Positions 9,643-18,736 of a stretch of 64,000 nt of DNA are shown here, piece by piece. Numbering within the stretch: position 1 is the stretch's first letter; each line of letters opens with the position of its first letter. A program made the translations under genes and the position numbers. The notes under the pieces are model-generated. The model had not been told where the DNA came from. It ran no database searches and saw only the letters and a program-made list of their open reading frames with translations. The DNA is from CAVQBP01 sp963848195 (lineage in GTDB: Bacteria > Bacteroidota > Ignavibacteria > Ignavibacteriales > Ignavibacteriaceae), in NCBI GenBank assembly GCA_963848195.1, contig CAWKCY010000017.1, positions 299,727-363,726 of the forward strand, read 5' to 3'.

Positions 9643-11268
9643 ATGGAGTTTCTCAAAGATCTAGTTATACCTCAATCCGCTGTTCATATTAAGCTTTTGC
9701 ACTATATGCTGATGCTTAATCTCTGCCTCTTTATCCCTTTTATCAGCTTGCTTTTCGGCGGAACCATTCTTTCTCTTTATTATAGGAAAAAAGGATATGA
9801 TAAAAATGATCTCCAGTACCTAAGGTTTTCTAAAGATTTAATCGAGATTGTTACTGTAAATAAGTCCCTGGGCTTTATATTAGGAATAGCCCCCTCATTT
9901 ACTGCTTTGCTCATATTTTCGCAGCTATTAAATGTATCAAACACTTCGATATCTGGGTTCCTTGCAGGTTCCTTTCTAATATCTTCAATTGGTGTTATCC
10001 TTATTTATTCTTATAGGTACTCCCTCGCATTTAATAATATATTTAATTATATGAGTGAGCATACATCGGAAAAAGAAGAGATGTATCAGGAAGTTCAAAA
10101 ATTCCGCAGGGGAAGCATTCAAGTAATTAATAAAACCGGATTGACCGGTATATTCTGTCTTTTTGTGGGTATGTGGCTTTTTGTTGCAAGTGTTACTTTT
10201 GCTACATTCCCGGATGATTGGGTTAGAAGTAATCTGCTTAATGTCCTTTTCTCTCTGAAAGTTATTTTACGCTTTACATCTTTTATTATCAGCTCATTTG
10301 CAATAACAGGCGGTGCTTTATTCTTTAACTTCTTTTTCTGGGAAGGCGGGAGAAAAAATATCGACAGCAATTATAAAAACTTCGTTAGAAAAGCTTCTCT
10401 CTCTGTATCATTTACTTCTATGGTCTTGCTGCCTCTGTTTTTATTAATAGATATTATAATTTTGCCCGATGTAGCTATGTCACTCGCAGTTTTTAGCTAT
10501 TCGGTTGCTGCAATTTTACTGGTATTCTTGGCGTTGCATCTCCTTTATTCTATGATTAAATATTCTAATACCAGGTATAGCGGTTCGATATTTTTTGTTA
10601 TCCTTTTTGTTCTGCTGGCATCGGTTGTTAAAGATGAATTGGCAATGAGCAATGCAACACGCTTGCAGACTGTAATTCTTAGCCAAAAATTTGAAGAATA
10701 TATGAATGGATTGACAGGGTTATCAAAAGAAAAGACGGTTGCTGTGAGAAGCGGAGAAGAAATTTATCAAGGTGTCTGCTCTGCCTGTCATAGTTTCGAT
10801 AAAGTAGTCGTTGGTCCCGCTTACGATAATGTTTTACCGCAATTTGAAGGAAAAAAAGACGCTCTTGTAGCTTTCATACGGAATCCAGTAAAAGTTAATC
10901 CTAAATTCCCGCCAATGCCAAATCCAGGTCTTAGTCTTGCCGAAGCGAGAAATATAGCGGATTATGAAATTATTCATCATATGCAGGATGTATTTCCGCA
11001 AAGAACAGCGGAAGCCGGGAATGACGGTGAGAAAATATTTAATACTATCTGCGCTGCCTGTCATGCCTATGACCATGCTGTTGTAGGACCTGCATTTAAT
11101 GAAGTCCTTAGTAAATATGTCGGACATGAAAATGATCTGGTAAGTTTTGTAAATGATCCACAGAAGATAAACCCCAATTTTCCCCAAATGCCCAAACCCG
11201 GCTTAAATCAGGATCAGCTAAAAGCAATAACAACTTACGTTCTTGCAGAGTATAGAAAAAAGAAGTAA
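9643..11268 (+). CDS. Polytopic membrane protein with two C-terminal cytochrome c domains
   Basis: The first 340 residues are mostly hydrophobic (about eight helices). Two tandem mono-haem cytochrome c domains follow, with CSACH at 379-383 and CAACH at 470-474. Each ends in a Met-bearing loop (PPMPNPG, PQMPKPG). The two haem domains are clearly similar to each other, so an internal duplication is likely. I do not recognise the membrane part. Its place at the end of the operon suggests a haem relay or docking subunit for the oxidase. It is the last operon gene; palindromes follow at 11294 and 11343. Confidence 0.75.
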   Translation: MEFLKDLVIPQSAVHIKLLHYMLMLNLCLFIPFISLLFGGTILSLYYRKKGYDKNDLQYLRFSKDLIEIVTVNKSLGFILGIAPSFTALLIFSQLLNVSNTSISGFLAGSFLISSIGVILIYSYRYSLAFNNIFNYMSEHTSEKEEMYQEVQKFRRGSIQVINKTGLTGIFCLFVGMWLFVASVTFATFPDDWVRSNLLNVLFSLKVILRFTSFIISSFAITGGALFFNFFFWEGGRKNIDSNYKNFVRKASLSVSFTSMVLLPLFLLIDIIILPDVAMSLAVFSYSVAAILLVFLALHLLYSMIKYSNTRYSGSIFFVILFVLLASVVKDELAMSNATRLQTVILSQKFEEYMNGLTGLSKEKTVAVRSGEEIYQGVCSACHSFDKVVVGPAYDNVLPQFEGKKDALVAFIRNPVKVNPKFPPMPNPGLSLAEARNIADYEIIHHMQDVFPQRTAEAGNDGEKIFNTICAACHAYDHAVVGPAFNEVLSKYVGHENDLVSFVNDPQKINPNFPQMPKPGLNQDQLKAITTYVLAEYRKKK

Positions 11269-11293
11269 GCCTATCTTTATTGAAGATATATTG

Positions 11294-11313
11294 CCGTTGG
11301 ATTTATCCAACGG
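11294..11313. repeat. Perfect palindrome with GGATTTATCC core
   Basis: Nine-base arms CCGTTGGAT / ATCCAACGG around TT, placed between two convergent genes. Relatives with the same core occur at 21345 and 24230. It is REP-like and could also act as a bidirectional terminator. Confidence 0.6.
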
Positions 11314-11342
11314 GATTTATAGTGATTTATCCAACAAAGGTT

Positions 11343-11367
11343 AACACCGTGGCTTTAGCCCGGTGTT
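11343..11367. repeat. Inverted repeat with GGCTTTAGCC core
   Basis: Arms AACACC and GGTGTT enclose GGCTTTAGCC. A near-copy, including the preceding CCAAC.AAGG flank, lies at 31955-31979. This is a dispersed REP-like element, here between convergent genes. Confidence 0.55.
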
Positions 11368-11432
11368 TCTATTTGAAATTTCCTTCATTGGTGCTTATTT
11401 ATAATTTGTCATTTGCCCTTTGGAATTTTTCC

Positions 11433-12620
11433 TTACATTATCGGATAAACTTCCTTTTGGATCTCCTGCCCTGTGCTGATTACATCCCCCTCAACGGTTA
11501 CAAAAACATCAATTTCACTTCTGATTCCAAAATCAGGAAGATATATTCCAGGTTCAATTGAAAATGATGTAGAAGGCAAAATCAATCTTTCATCATGAGT
11601 TTCGTAATTATCCATGTTTGCACCGCTTCCATGAAGATCGGTGGTAATTGAATGTCCTGTCCTGTGGATAAAATATTTTCCATATCCCGCTTTTTCAATT
11701 ATTCCTCTAGCTGCATCATCAACTTCAAACCCGTGCAGTTCTTCCCCTTCCTTAAGCCTGGTTACAACTAAATTGAATGCTGTGTCCCTGGCTTCAGCTA
11801 CTACATCAAATACTTTACTGTATTTTTCAGGTACTGAGGCTTCGGTATATCCGGTCCATGTTATGTCAGCCCAAACTCCATCCGGTTTATCTACTTTAGC
11901 CCATAGATCAATTAAAACAAAATTCCCCCTGTTTATTGTTTTATGCATTTCAACAGTTGGTGCATAATGCGGATTTGAACTGTTCTCATCAACCCCAACT
12001 ATAGGCGGAAAATCAGTTATCAGACCATTATCATTGAATCTTTTCATGATGAACTGTTGAACTTCATACTCATTCGTGTTTTTATCATTTGATAAAATGT
12101 TGCCGATAAAATCAAATGCTTCCTTTACAATCTCCGTTAACGCAATAGCGGCGGAATGATTTTCTTCAAATTGTTCTTTGGACCAAACTGCATTAAATTT
12201 TGAAATAAGATCTCCACTGCTTATTACTTCTATCCCAAGGGAACGGATAAATTCAATAGTACCTGCGTCAACTTTAGAGACATAAGGTATATTGTTTTTA
12301 GGAGAATATTCCATTGCCAATCTTTTTGTAATTTTTGAAATTCTATTTAAATGTTCATGAAGAGATTTATAACTCGAATAAGTAAATTTATCTCCAGGAA
12401 GATGATTCAAATGACCTGCTTCAATTTCATTTACAATTTTGATTGGATTTCCTTGCTGTGGTATAAAATAGTAGAATCTGCGGGTAAGATGACTTGTTCT
12501 CGGGATATCAAGAATACTTAATGCTAAGTCATTACTTCCGCGGAAATCATAAATCAACCATCCGTCAATGTTTAATTTTCTTAAATTTTCCTGTATGTCA
12601 TGTAGATTGAATTTATGCAT
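11433..12620 (-). CDS. M24 family Xaa-Pro aminopeptidase-like metallopeptidase
   Basis: The protein has an N-terminal creatinase-like domain (about 1-150) and a pita-bread M24 domain. Metal ligands can be traced: Asp in LIDLWAK, Asp in ADITWT, His in RTGHS near 322, Glu in SIEPGIY near 354 and Glu in RSEIDV near 370. It probably removes N-terminal residues before proline, or hydrolyses X-Pro dipeptides, in the cytosol. The LIDLWAK motif replaces the more usual LID.G of XPNPEP enzymes. Length is 395 residues. It is convergent with the respiratory operon and has its own upstream region. Confidence 0.85.
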   Translation of the reverse strand: MHKFNLHDIQENLRKLNIDGWLIYDFRGSNDLALSILDIPRTSHLTRRFYYFIPQQGNPIKIVNEIEAGHLNHLPGDKFTYSSYKSLHEHLNRISKITKRLAMEYSPKNNIPYVSKVDAGTIEFIRSLGIEVISSGDLISKFNAVWSKEQFEENHSAAIALTEIVKEAFDFIGNILSNDKNTNEYEVQQFIMKRFNDNGLITDFPPIVGVDENSSNPHYAPTVEMHKTINRGNFVLIDLWAKVDKPDGVWADITWTGYTEASVPEKYSKVFDVVAEARDTAFNLVVTRLKEGEELHGFEVDDAARGIIEKAGYGKYFIHRTGHSITTDLHGSGANMDNYETHDERLILPSTSFSIEPGIYLPDFGIRSEIDVFVTVEGDVISTGQEIQKEVYPIM

Positions 12621-12759
12621 GATTATATCTCTCCGCTAAGTATAAAATTATTTGACTATAAAATTAAATAATGGTTATATCAATAAAAAATATATTGATT
12701 AAAATGATTATGAAAAATGATTTATAACAAAAAGGAGGGAGGCAGAACAACCAGGTAAC

Positions 12760-12855
12760 TAAATGACCATCGAATAACGGAATGACAACAGAATGACCAT
12801 CGAATGACAACGAATGACAACCGAATGACAACCGAATGACAACCGAATGACTGAA
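12760..12855. repeat. Tandem repeat, unit about 11 bases (GAATGACAACC)
   Basis: Seven to nine imperfect copies of GAATGACAACC/GAATGACCATC run up to the stop of the Usp gene. There are no spacers, so it is a short tandem array rather than CRISPR. It occupies much of the 238-base gap between the Usp and M24 genes. Confidence 0.7.
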
Positions 12856-12858
12856 TGT

Positions 12859-13350
12859 TTATCCCACCCAGTTCTCTGCCGTTGTATGGAGTCTTGAGAA
12901 ATCTTTTAAGGCATTTTCATTATAGTTCTTTAGACAGATGACAGGTATAGGAGAAAGTTTAAAAATATTACTTGCAACATTCCCCATCATCACATTCAAA
13001 CTTCCCGTCCAGCCATGAGAATTTACAATTATCATATCAATATTATTTTCATGTGAGTACTTTAAGATTTCTCTTTTAGGCTCTCCGAATAATATTACTT
13101 CGGAGATTTTCGCTTCGGGATGAGGAATTTCATGAATGAATTTATTCATTTCTTCCTTAACATTGCTAACTTTAAATTTATTCAGCTTATCTTCATCAAC
13201 AAGTAATTCGGTATTATAATGAGGTTTTATTACATGTACTAAATGCAGAATACCCCCGCTCTGATTCGTAAGTGTACAGCCTAAATAAAAACTATCCTTG
13301 GAATTTTCCGAAAGATCAACCGGCACCAGTATATTTTTTAATATAAGCAT
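12859..13350 (-). CDS. Universal stress protein (UspA family)
   Basis: This single-domain 163-residue Usp begins with ILVPVDLSENS (strand 1 and the nucleotide-contacting Asp). Its ATP loop reads NSHG-x9-GN, where the first Gly of the usual G-2x-G-9x-G pattern is Asn. ATP binding is therefore plausible but not certain. The family acts as a cytosolic stress or energy sensor. It sits 19 bases downstream of a receiver gene and may be co-transcribed with it. Confidence 0.88.
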   Translation of the reverse strand: MLILKNILVPVDLSENSKDSFYLGCTLTNQSGGILHLVHVIKPHYNTELLVDEDKLNKFKVSNVKEEMNKFIHEIPHPEAKISEVILFGEPKREILKYSHENNIDMIIVNSHGWTGSLNVMMGNVASNIFKLSPIPVICLKNYNENALKDFSRLHTTAENWVG

Positions 13351-13369
13351 ATCTCACCTCTTTCTTCTG

Positions 13370-13720
13370 TTAGATAATTAAAAGTTCCAATGTCTGAGTT
13401 ACTTCCAACAAATCAAAAGGTTTGTAAAAAATAGCTTTCACATATTTTCTGATTTTCCTGTCAAACTCCTTAAATTCTTTGCTGTATACATAAAAAAGAA
13501 TTACTGGTATAGCCTTTAAGTGCTGAATATTTCTACATAAACTTTCTGTTTCGACTGTCGGCTCAGCATCCATTAAAATTATATCGAAGTTTGTATTCTT
13601 CGAAATCAATTCAAAAACCTTTAGATCAGTAGTCATAGTTATATTATATCTGTTCTGGAGATAAATTAAGAAACTGAAGCTCATAACAAAATCCGAACTA
13701 TATAAAAGAATCTTTTTCAT
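13370..13720 (-). CDS. Stand-alone receiver-like protein (atypical)
   Basis: The 116-residue alpha/beta protein fits a CheY-like receiver: FDIILMDA carries the likely phospho-acceptor Asp, and FYKPFDLLE carries the switch Lys-Pro. The usual acidic pair near the N-terminus is missing (KKILLYSSDF has one Asp only), so phosphorylation is uncertain. I chose ATG 13720 (MKKILL) over an upstream TTG at 13750 because the extra ten residues do not match a receiver start. No output domain is present. It lies between Usp and the PAS histidine kinase, which could be its partner. Confidence 0.65.
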   Translation of the reverse strand: MKKILLYSSDFVMSFSFLIYLQNRYNITMTTDLKVFELISKNTNFDIILMDAEPTVETESLCRNIQHLKAIPVILFYVYSKEFKEFDRKIRKYVKAIFYKPFDLLEVTQTLELLII

Positions 13721-13895
13721 TTTGAAGACAGTGTATGAGGGGAAAAGCAATTACTTTTGTTAAACTATTTATGTGCCAGGGGGCGTATGGGAATGAAATG
13801 CATCTTTTTAGACTAAAATGGAATGATTTTTTAATGATAACTGCTGGATTTCTCTTATATGCAAAAAAAAATTTTAATAAATAAGAAATAACCCC

Positions 13896-15353
13896 TTAAT
13901 TATTTAGGTGAATAGGTAGGGTAATGATAAATTTTGTTCCTGTACCTAAAATACTTTCTACACTTATGGTACCCTGAAAACTAGTTATAATTCCATATGT
14001 TATCCATAAGCCGAGACCGGTTCCCTTGCCTTCTTTTTTGGTTGTAAAAAAAGGTTCGAATATTTTCGCAAGGTTTATATCCTCAATTCCCTTACCTGTA
14101 TCTTCAAATATGATAATTATATCATCTTCATCAATATCGGAAGATACTACAATTTTCTTTTCTAAAATTTTATTGGTCTGTTCGGAAATTGCATCCACTG
14201 CATTAATTAAAATATTTACAAACACCTGCTGAATTTGATCCTCGACTAAAGGAATGAGCGGAATATCTTTATTTATTTTAATATCGAATTTTATATCCTT
14301 TATCTTTGTTCCGGCTTTTATTATCTCAACAGCATTGTAGATATTTTTATTTATATCCGTTAGATTAAGTTCATAATTTGAGGGACGTGAAAAATCCACC
14401 AGATCCCTGATCGTTTTTGATATCCGGTTTATTTGCGATTTAATAAGCTCCAATTTCTCTTTTGCAAATTCATCTTCTGTCGATCTTTGTACTACCTGCA
14501 CAAGCGCCGAGATAGACGCAAGGGGGTTACCTACTTCATGTGCTACTCCAGCTGCTAATATCCCTATACTTTCCATCTTCTGTGTATGGATAAGCTGCTT
14601 TTCCATCAATTTTTTGTCTCGTAAATCTCTATGGATTCCAAAGTAGCCAGCAATACTCCCTTCCGAATCAAGAAATGGTGAAATAAGAACCTGTGTATAA
14701 AACGGCTCTCCGGTTTTTGTCCTGTTCTCTATCTCTCCCACCCATACTTTCCCCTTTTTTATGGTTTCCCACATCTTCTTCCAGAATTTTTTTGACTGCT
14801 TACCGCTGGAAAAAATACTCGGATTGTTGCCAATCAATTCTGCTTCCGTATAGCCGCTTGCTTCAACAAACGCTGAATTTACATAAACCATTTTACCATT
14901 TACATCAGTTACCTGTATAGGATTAACTGTATTATCGACTATGGAATAAAAACGGCGTAAATTTAACTCCTGGTTTTTTTCCTCCGTTATATCTCTAGCA
15001 AATATGAAAATATTCTTTTCATTTTTCTGATATTGAGTTAATGTAAGATTAATATCAATTGTTCGCTTCTCTTTATCATAGATTTTAGTGACTATGGTTA
15101 CCTGCTTGTTATTATTTAAACAGTTCTGTAGTGCAGTTTTAGTCTTTTCCAGACAAGAGGGAACTATAAGATCCAGAAAATCATAATCAATTAAATCAAC
15201 GTTATTATATCCTATTTTTTCCTCAGCAGTTTGATTTACCCTTACAATTTTGAAATTTTTAGAAATAAATAAACAAATTTCAGGTATAGTATCAAATAAA
15301 CTGAAATCAATCGTAAGCTCCTTATTCATTATTACTTCACTATTTTTATACAT
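13896..15353 (-). CDS. PAS-PAS sensor histidine kinase
   Basis: Two PAS domains (about 15-125 and 135-250) lead into an NtrB-type HisKA with VAHEVGNPLAS (phospho-acceptor His about 272). The HATPase follows, with the N box (NILINAVDAI), G1 (EDTGKGIE) and G2 (GKGTGLGLW). No membrane helices are seen, so the kinase is cytosolic. Residues upstream of Met9 (MNKELT) may be untranslated. Its cognate regulator is not adjacent. The PAS-sigma54 activator at 39713 has no receiver, so it is not an obvious partner. Confidence 0.88.
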   Translation of the reverse strand: MYKNSEVIMNKELTIDFSLFDTIPEICLFISKNFKIVRVNQTAEEKIGYNNVDLIDYDFLDLIVPSCLEKTKTALQNCLNNNKQVTIVTKIYDKEKRTIDINLTLTQYQKNEKNIFIFARDITEEKNQELNLRRFYSIVDNTVNPIQVTDVNGKMVYVNSAFVEASGYTEAELIGNNPSIFSSGKQSKKFWKKMWETIKKGKVWVGEIENRTKTGEPFYTQVLISPFLDSEGSIAGYFGIHRDLRDKKLMEKQLIHTQKMESIGILAAGVAHEVGNPLASISALVQVVQRSTEDEFAKEKLELIKSQINRISKTIRDLVDFSRPSNYELNLTDINKNIYNAVEIIKAGTKIKDIKFDIKINKDIPLIPLVEDQIQQVFVNILINAVDAISEQTNKILEKKIVVSSDIDEDDIIIIFEDTGKGIEDINLAKIFEPFFTTKKEGKGTGLGLWITYGIITSFQGTISVESILGTGTKFIITLPIHLNN

Positions 15354-15539
15354 CCCTATATAGTCATTCCTTTTTATTTATTTCTTTAAATTCGTTATTG
15401 TTGAATTTAAAAACAAAACTTTCATTATAACAGATATGTGTCTAATCGAAGAGATAGAGCTTGAATAATTAAGATAAAGACTCTTTAACCGTGACAAAAA
15501 TAGTATTTAATTTTTGGAAAAAAAAGGGATAAATATATT

Positions 15540-15571
15540 AAAAATAATCTCTCCCTTTGCAAGGAGAGATT
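15540..15571 (-). terminator. Rho-independent terminator for the CoA-transferase gene
   Basis: Arms AATCTCTCC and GGAGAGATT (15546-15571) are followed on the minus strand by a T-rich run. The hairpin lies 27 bases past the stop of the upstream minus gene. Confidence 0.65.
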
Positions 15572-15597
15572 TAAAAAGGCTTCTATTTCTGCAAATA

Positions 15598-16923
15598 CTA
15601 AGCTATTGCTTTATTGAAGAATGCTTCCGACAGTTCACTGCTTAATTCTTCTCTGAATTTAGGGTGTGCAATATCTATTAGAGCTTTTGCCCTCTGTCGT
15701 ATTGTCTTACCATACAAATCAGCTATACCATATTCCGTTACAACATAATGTACATCTCCTCTTGTGGTTGTAACTCCCGCTCCTTTAGATAAGTAAGGTA
15801 CTAGCCTCGAGCACTTTGCGTTTCTTGCAGTGGAAGGGATCGCAATTATCGGCTTTCCATCCTTACTTCTGGAAGCTCCCCTGATAAAATCAAGCTGACC
15901 TCCAAAACCGCTGTAAAACTTCGGTCCAATCGAATCTGCACATACCTGTCCCGTCAAATCCACTTCAATTGCAGAGTTTATTGCAACCATTTTATCATTC
16001 CTTGCTATAATGAAAGGGTCATTAATATAATGCGAAGGATGGAATTCCATTATTGGATCATTATCTATATAATCAAAAAGCTTACTCGTACCTAAAACAA
16101 AAGACGACGTGATCTTTCCCCGGTGAAAAGTTTTCCTTTCATTGGTAATAACCCCATCCTCAATCAATTTTATCACTCCATCGGAGAACATTTCGGTATG
16201 AATTCCAAGATGCTCTTTATCTCCCAGGTAATGTAAAACTGCATTGGGTATATATCCGATGCCTAACTGCAGTGTTGAGCCGTCTTCTATTAATGAAGCT
16301 ATATTCATCCCTATTTTTTCATATATATCTTTCTCTTCTTCCGATAAATCTTTATCATTAGGCTTATATTCATTTAACGGCTGATCAACTTCAACACAAT
16401 AGTCTATCTTATCTATGTGTATAAATGTATCCCCTAATGTTCTTGGCATCTTTGTATTAATCTGTGCTATAACGGTTTTAGCACATTCAGTTGCTGTTTT
16501 AGTGCACTCCACACCAACTCCATAACTGCAGTAACCGTATTTGTCAGGTGGGGAGACGTTTATTAATGATACATCGATAGGCAAAATATTTCTTTTAAAA
16601 AGATAAGGTATTTCAAATAGAAATACCGGAGTGAAATCAGCTCTTCCTTCATTAATTGCTTTCCTAACATTTTTTCCAATAAAGAGTGCATTATGTCTGA
16701 ATCTTCCAGCCATTTCAGGCGAAGAATAAGGTGAGATACCTAAGGTTAATAAATGTATTACCTCCACATTCGCCAGATGCTTATCAAGATTGCACATTGC
16801 ATTTAACAGAACATCTGGAGTGGCACAGCCGGGATGAACATATACCCGCTGGTTCGATTGAATGGCATAAGCTGCTTTTTCAGCCGTACATAATTTTGAT
16901 TTGTAGGAATCTATCCATTTCAT
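15598..16923 (-). CDS. Acetyl-CoA hydrolase/transferase family (4-hydroxybutyrate CoA-transferase-like)
   Basis: The full-length 441-residue family I CoA-transferase has a CoA-site loop in LQLGIGYIPNAVL. The catalytic Glu is likely the E of HTEMFSDG (about residue 244), near the known Glu238 of the clostridial 4-hydroxybutyrate enzyme (family knowledge). The C-terminal VTEYGIADLYG is also typical. It moves CoA between acetyl-CoA and a short acid such as 4-hydroxybutyrate, butyrate or succinate; the substrate cannot be told. It stands alone with a terminator after it and shares its upstream region with hemN. Confidence 0.85.
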   Translation of the reverse strand: MKWIDSYKSKLCTAEKAAYAIQSNQRVYVHPGCATPDVLLNAMCNLDKHLANVEVIHLLTLGISPYSSPEMAGRFRHNALFIGKNVRKAINEGRADFTPVFLFEIPYLFKRNILPIDVSLINVSPPDKYGYCSYGVGVECTKTATECAKTVIAQINTKMPRTLGDTFIHIDKIDYCVEVDQPLNEYKPNDKDLSEEEKDIYEKIGMNIASLIEDGSTLQLGIGYIPNAVLHYLGDKEHLGIHTEMFSDGVIKLIEDGVITNERKTFHRGKITSSFVLGTSKLFDYIDNDPIMEFHPSHYINDPFIIARNDKMVAINSAIEVDLTGQVCADSIGPKFYSGFGGQLDFIRGASRSKDGKPIIAIPSTARNAKCSRLVPYLSKGAGVTTTRGDVHYVVTEYGIADLYGKTIRQRAKALIDIAHPKFREELSSELSEAFFNKAIA

Positions 16924-17148
16924 AAAATTTTGCCCCTTTTCATTTCTTTTTTAGGCTTTGAATAAAAATTTTTATTGTTTATTTAAAGGCAAAGTACATA
17001 CCAATAAATTTGTTTCTCTTATAGATGAAAAATAAACATTTTTTTTAATATTTTTGCACCACTGGAAAAGAATAGATCTTATTCCCACTGTTGAGAAATA
17101 TTTATCTTTTAATAATTGTCGTAAATAACTATTTTGCAATTGTATTAT

Positions 17149-17176
17149 GTGACACCACCTTTAAGGTGACTGGCAC
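17149..17176. promoter_or_regulatory. Palindrome upstream of hemN
   Basis: The perfect core CACCTTTAAGGTG (17156-17168) sits within a longer imperfect inverted repeat whose outer arms are GTG and CAC. It ends 29 bases before the hemN ATG and lies in the divergent promoter region. It could be an operator or a REP-like element; it is not an FNR box. Confidence 0.4.
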
Positions 17177-17205
17177 ACGTTTGATTATTTATAAAGGTGA
17201 TTGAT

Positions 17206-18579
17206 ATGTTTAAATTTGATATGGAAAAGTATAAGAAATATAATGTTCCGGGACCCAGATATACAAGTTATCCCACAGCTCTTCAGTTTGATCCCTCATT
17301 TACTTATAAAGACTATTATAACGAGATAAATAAAAGTAGAAAAGATTCCGCTCAGGATCTGTCACTTTATTTTCACCTGCCTTTTTGTGATACTCTCTGC
17401 TATTTCTGCGGATGTAACATGATTATTACAAGAAACCGTGATAGAATTATAAAGTATCTCGATTACTTAAAAAGGGAAATAGATCTTATTAAGGAATATG
17501 CTGTTGATAGTAAGAAAGTTATTCAACTCCATTGGGGAGGAGGTACACCTACACATCTTTCTCCTGAAGAAATAGATGAACTCGCTTCTTATATTCAGAA
17601 AACATTTCCTTTCCGTGATAATGCTGAAATCAGCTGTGAAATAGATCCGCGTGAATTAACAAAAGAACATCTCGCCGCCTTAAGAAAAAATGGCTTTAAC
17701 CGGATAAGTCTGGGAGTCCAGGATTTTGACAGTAAAGTTCAGGAAGCCGTTAACCGGATTCAGCCCGATAACGTAACCAATCAAACTGTTGATTGGATTA
17801 GGGAATTAGGATTTTTAAGTATGAATATAGACTTAATGTATGGTCTCCCTTTTCAGACTTTCGACTCTTTTAATAATACTCTCGATAAAATAATAAAAAT
17901 ATCCCCCGAAAGGATCGCAGTTTTTAACTATGCGCACGTTCCATGGATGAAAAAACATATGGAATTAATAAATGCCGATGATCTGCCTTCTGCTGAAACC
18001 AAGTTGAATATTCTCCAGCTTACGATTGAAAAGTTAACCGAAGCAGGTTATATTTTTATTGGTATGGATCATTTTGCAAAACCTGATGATGAATTATCAA
18101 TCGCACTTAAAGAAAAAAAGATGTATAGAAATTTTCAAGGATACAGCACTTATCCCGATACCGATTTATTCGCAATGGGTATTACCGGCATCAGCCAGGT
18201 ACAGGATGTTTTTGCTCAAAATTATAAAACCGAAAATGAATACTTTAAAGCTTTAGATGAAAATTTACTTCCAACTGCAAGAGGCTATCACCTATCTTTC
18301 GACGATAAGTTAAGAAGATTTGTAATTATGAGATTAATGTGTGACTTTGAACTTGATTTTCCCTCCGTAGAAAGTAAATTTTACATTAACTTCAAAGATT
18401 ATTTCTCTAAAGAGCTTAACAGCTTTGATGAAATGGAAACTGATAATTTGGTTGCGCTTAGTGATAATAAAATAGAAATTACCGAAATGGGCAGGTTGTT
18501 GATTAGGAATATTGCAATGAAGTTCGATGCTTTCATAGATAGTAACAAAGAGGTTTCAAAATACTCAAAAACAATTTAA
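17206..18579 (+). CDS. hemN: Oxygen-independent coproporphyrinogen III oxidase
   Basis: This radical SAM enzyme converts coproporphyrinogen III to protoporphyrinogen IX without O2. The cluster motif CDTLCYFCGC has Cys 61, 65, 68 and the extra HemN Cys at 70. GGGTPTHL and the C-terminal HemN domain are present. Length is 457 residues. ATG 17206 is preferred over the GTG at 17197 because AAAGGTGA (17193-17200) is correctly spaced for it. Haem made here would feed the operon at 1-11268. An anaerobic enzyme beside an aerobic chain suggests a facultative lifestyle. Confidence 0.93.
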   Translation: MFKFDMEKYKKYNVPGPRYTSYPTALQFDPSFTYKDYYNEINKSRKDSAQDLSLYFHLPFCDTLCYFCGCNMIITRNRDRIIKYLDYLKREIDLIKEYAVDSKKVIQLHWGGGTPTHLSPEEIDELASYIQKTFPFRDNAEISCEIDPRELTKEHLAALRKNGFNRISLGVQDFDSKVQEAVNRIQPDNVTNQTVDWIRELGFLSMNIDLMYGLPFQTFDSFNNTLDKIIKISPERIAVFNYAHVPWMKKHMELINADDLPSAETKLNILQLTIEKLTEAGYIFIGMDHFAKPDDELSIALKEKKMYRNFQGYSTYPDTDLFAMGITGISQVQDVFAQNYKTENEYFKALDENLLPTARGYHLSFDDKLRRFVIMRLMCDFELDFPSVESKFYINFKDYFSKELNSFDEMETDNLVALSDNKIEITEMGRLLIRNIAMKFDAFIDSNKEVSKYSKTI

Positions 18580-18640
18580 TCCAAATTTCCTTTGAGAATT
18601 TTTATTTTCTACCCTCATTTTTTTAGTTCATATCAGGTGA

Positions 18641-18658
18641 TTAAACGGATCCGTTTAA
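18641..18658. promoter_or_regulatory. Perfect 18-bp palindrome upstream of glgP
   Basis: TTAAACGGATCCGTTTAA lies 78 bases before the glgP start and has no T-run after it. It resembles operators of LacI-type sugar repressors (AAACG half-sites). The nearest LacI gene is not in the window. Confidence 0.45.
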
Positions 18659-18736
18659 CTTATAAATGGACTTACATAGATGTAAAGATGTCATCTTTAA
18701 AAAAAGTTTAATTAAAATTATTCAAATGGAGTAAGA

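Noticed and set aside
11280..11561. Open frame after the di-haem gene on the plus strand
   Set aside because: It runs across two palindromes and into the antisense of the M24 gene, with no ribosome site and no protein-like pattern.
12760..12855. Tandem repeats that might be read as a CRISPR array
   Set aside because: Units follow one another without unique spacers of 25-40 bases, and no cas gene is present. The same holds for 21371, 27155, 38867, 39455 and 42045.
17149..17176. FNR/CRP-type site upstream of hemN
   Set aside because: TTGAT-N4-ATCAA or TGTGA-N6-TCACA is not matched. Only the CACCTTTAAGGTG palindrome is there.
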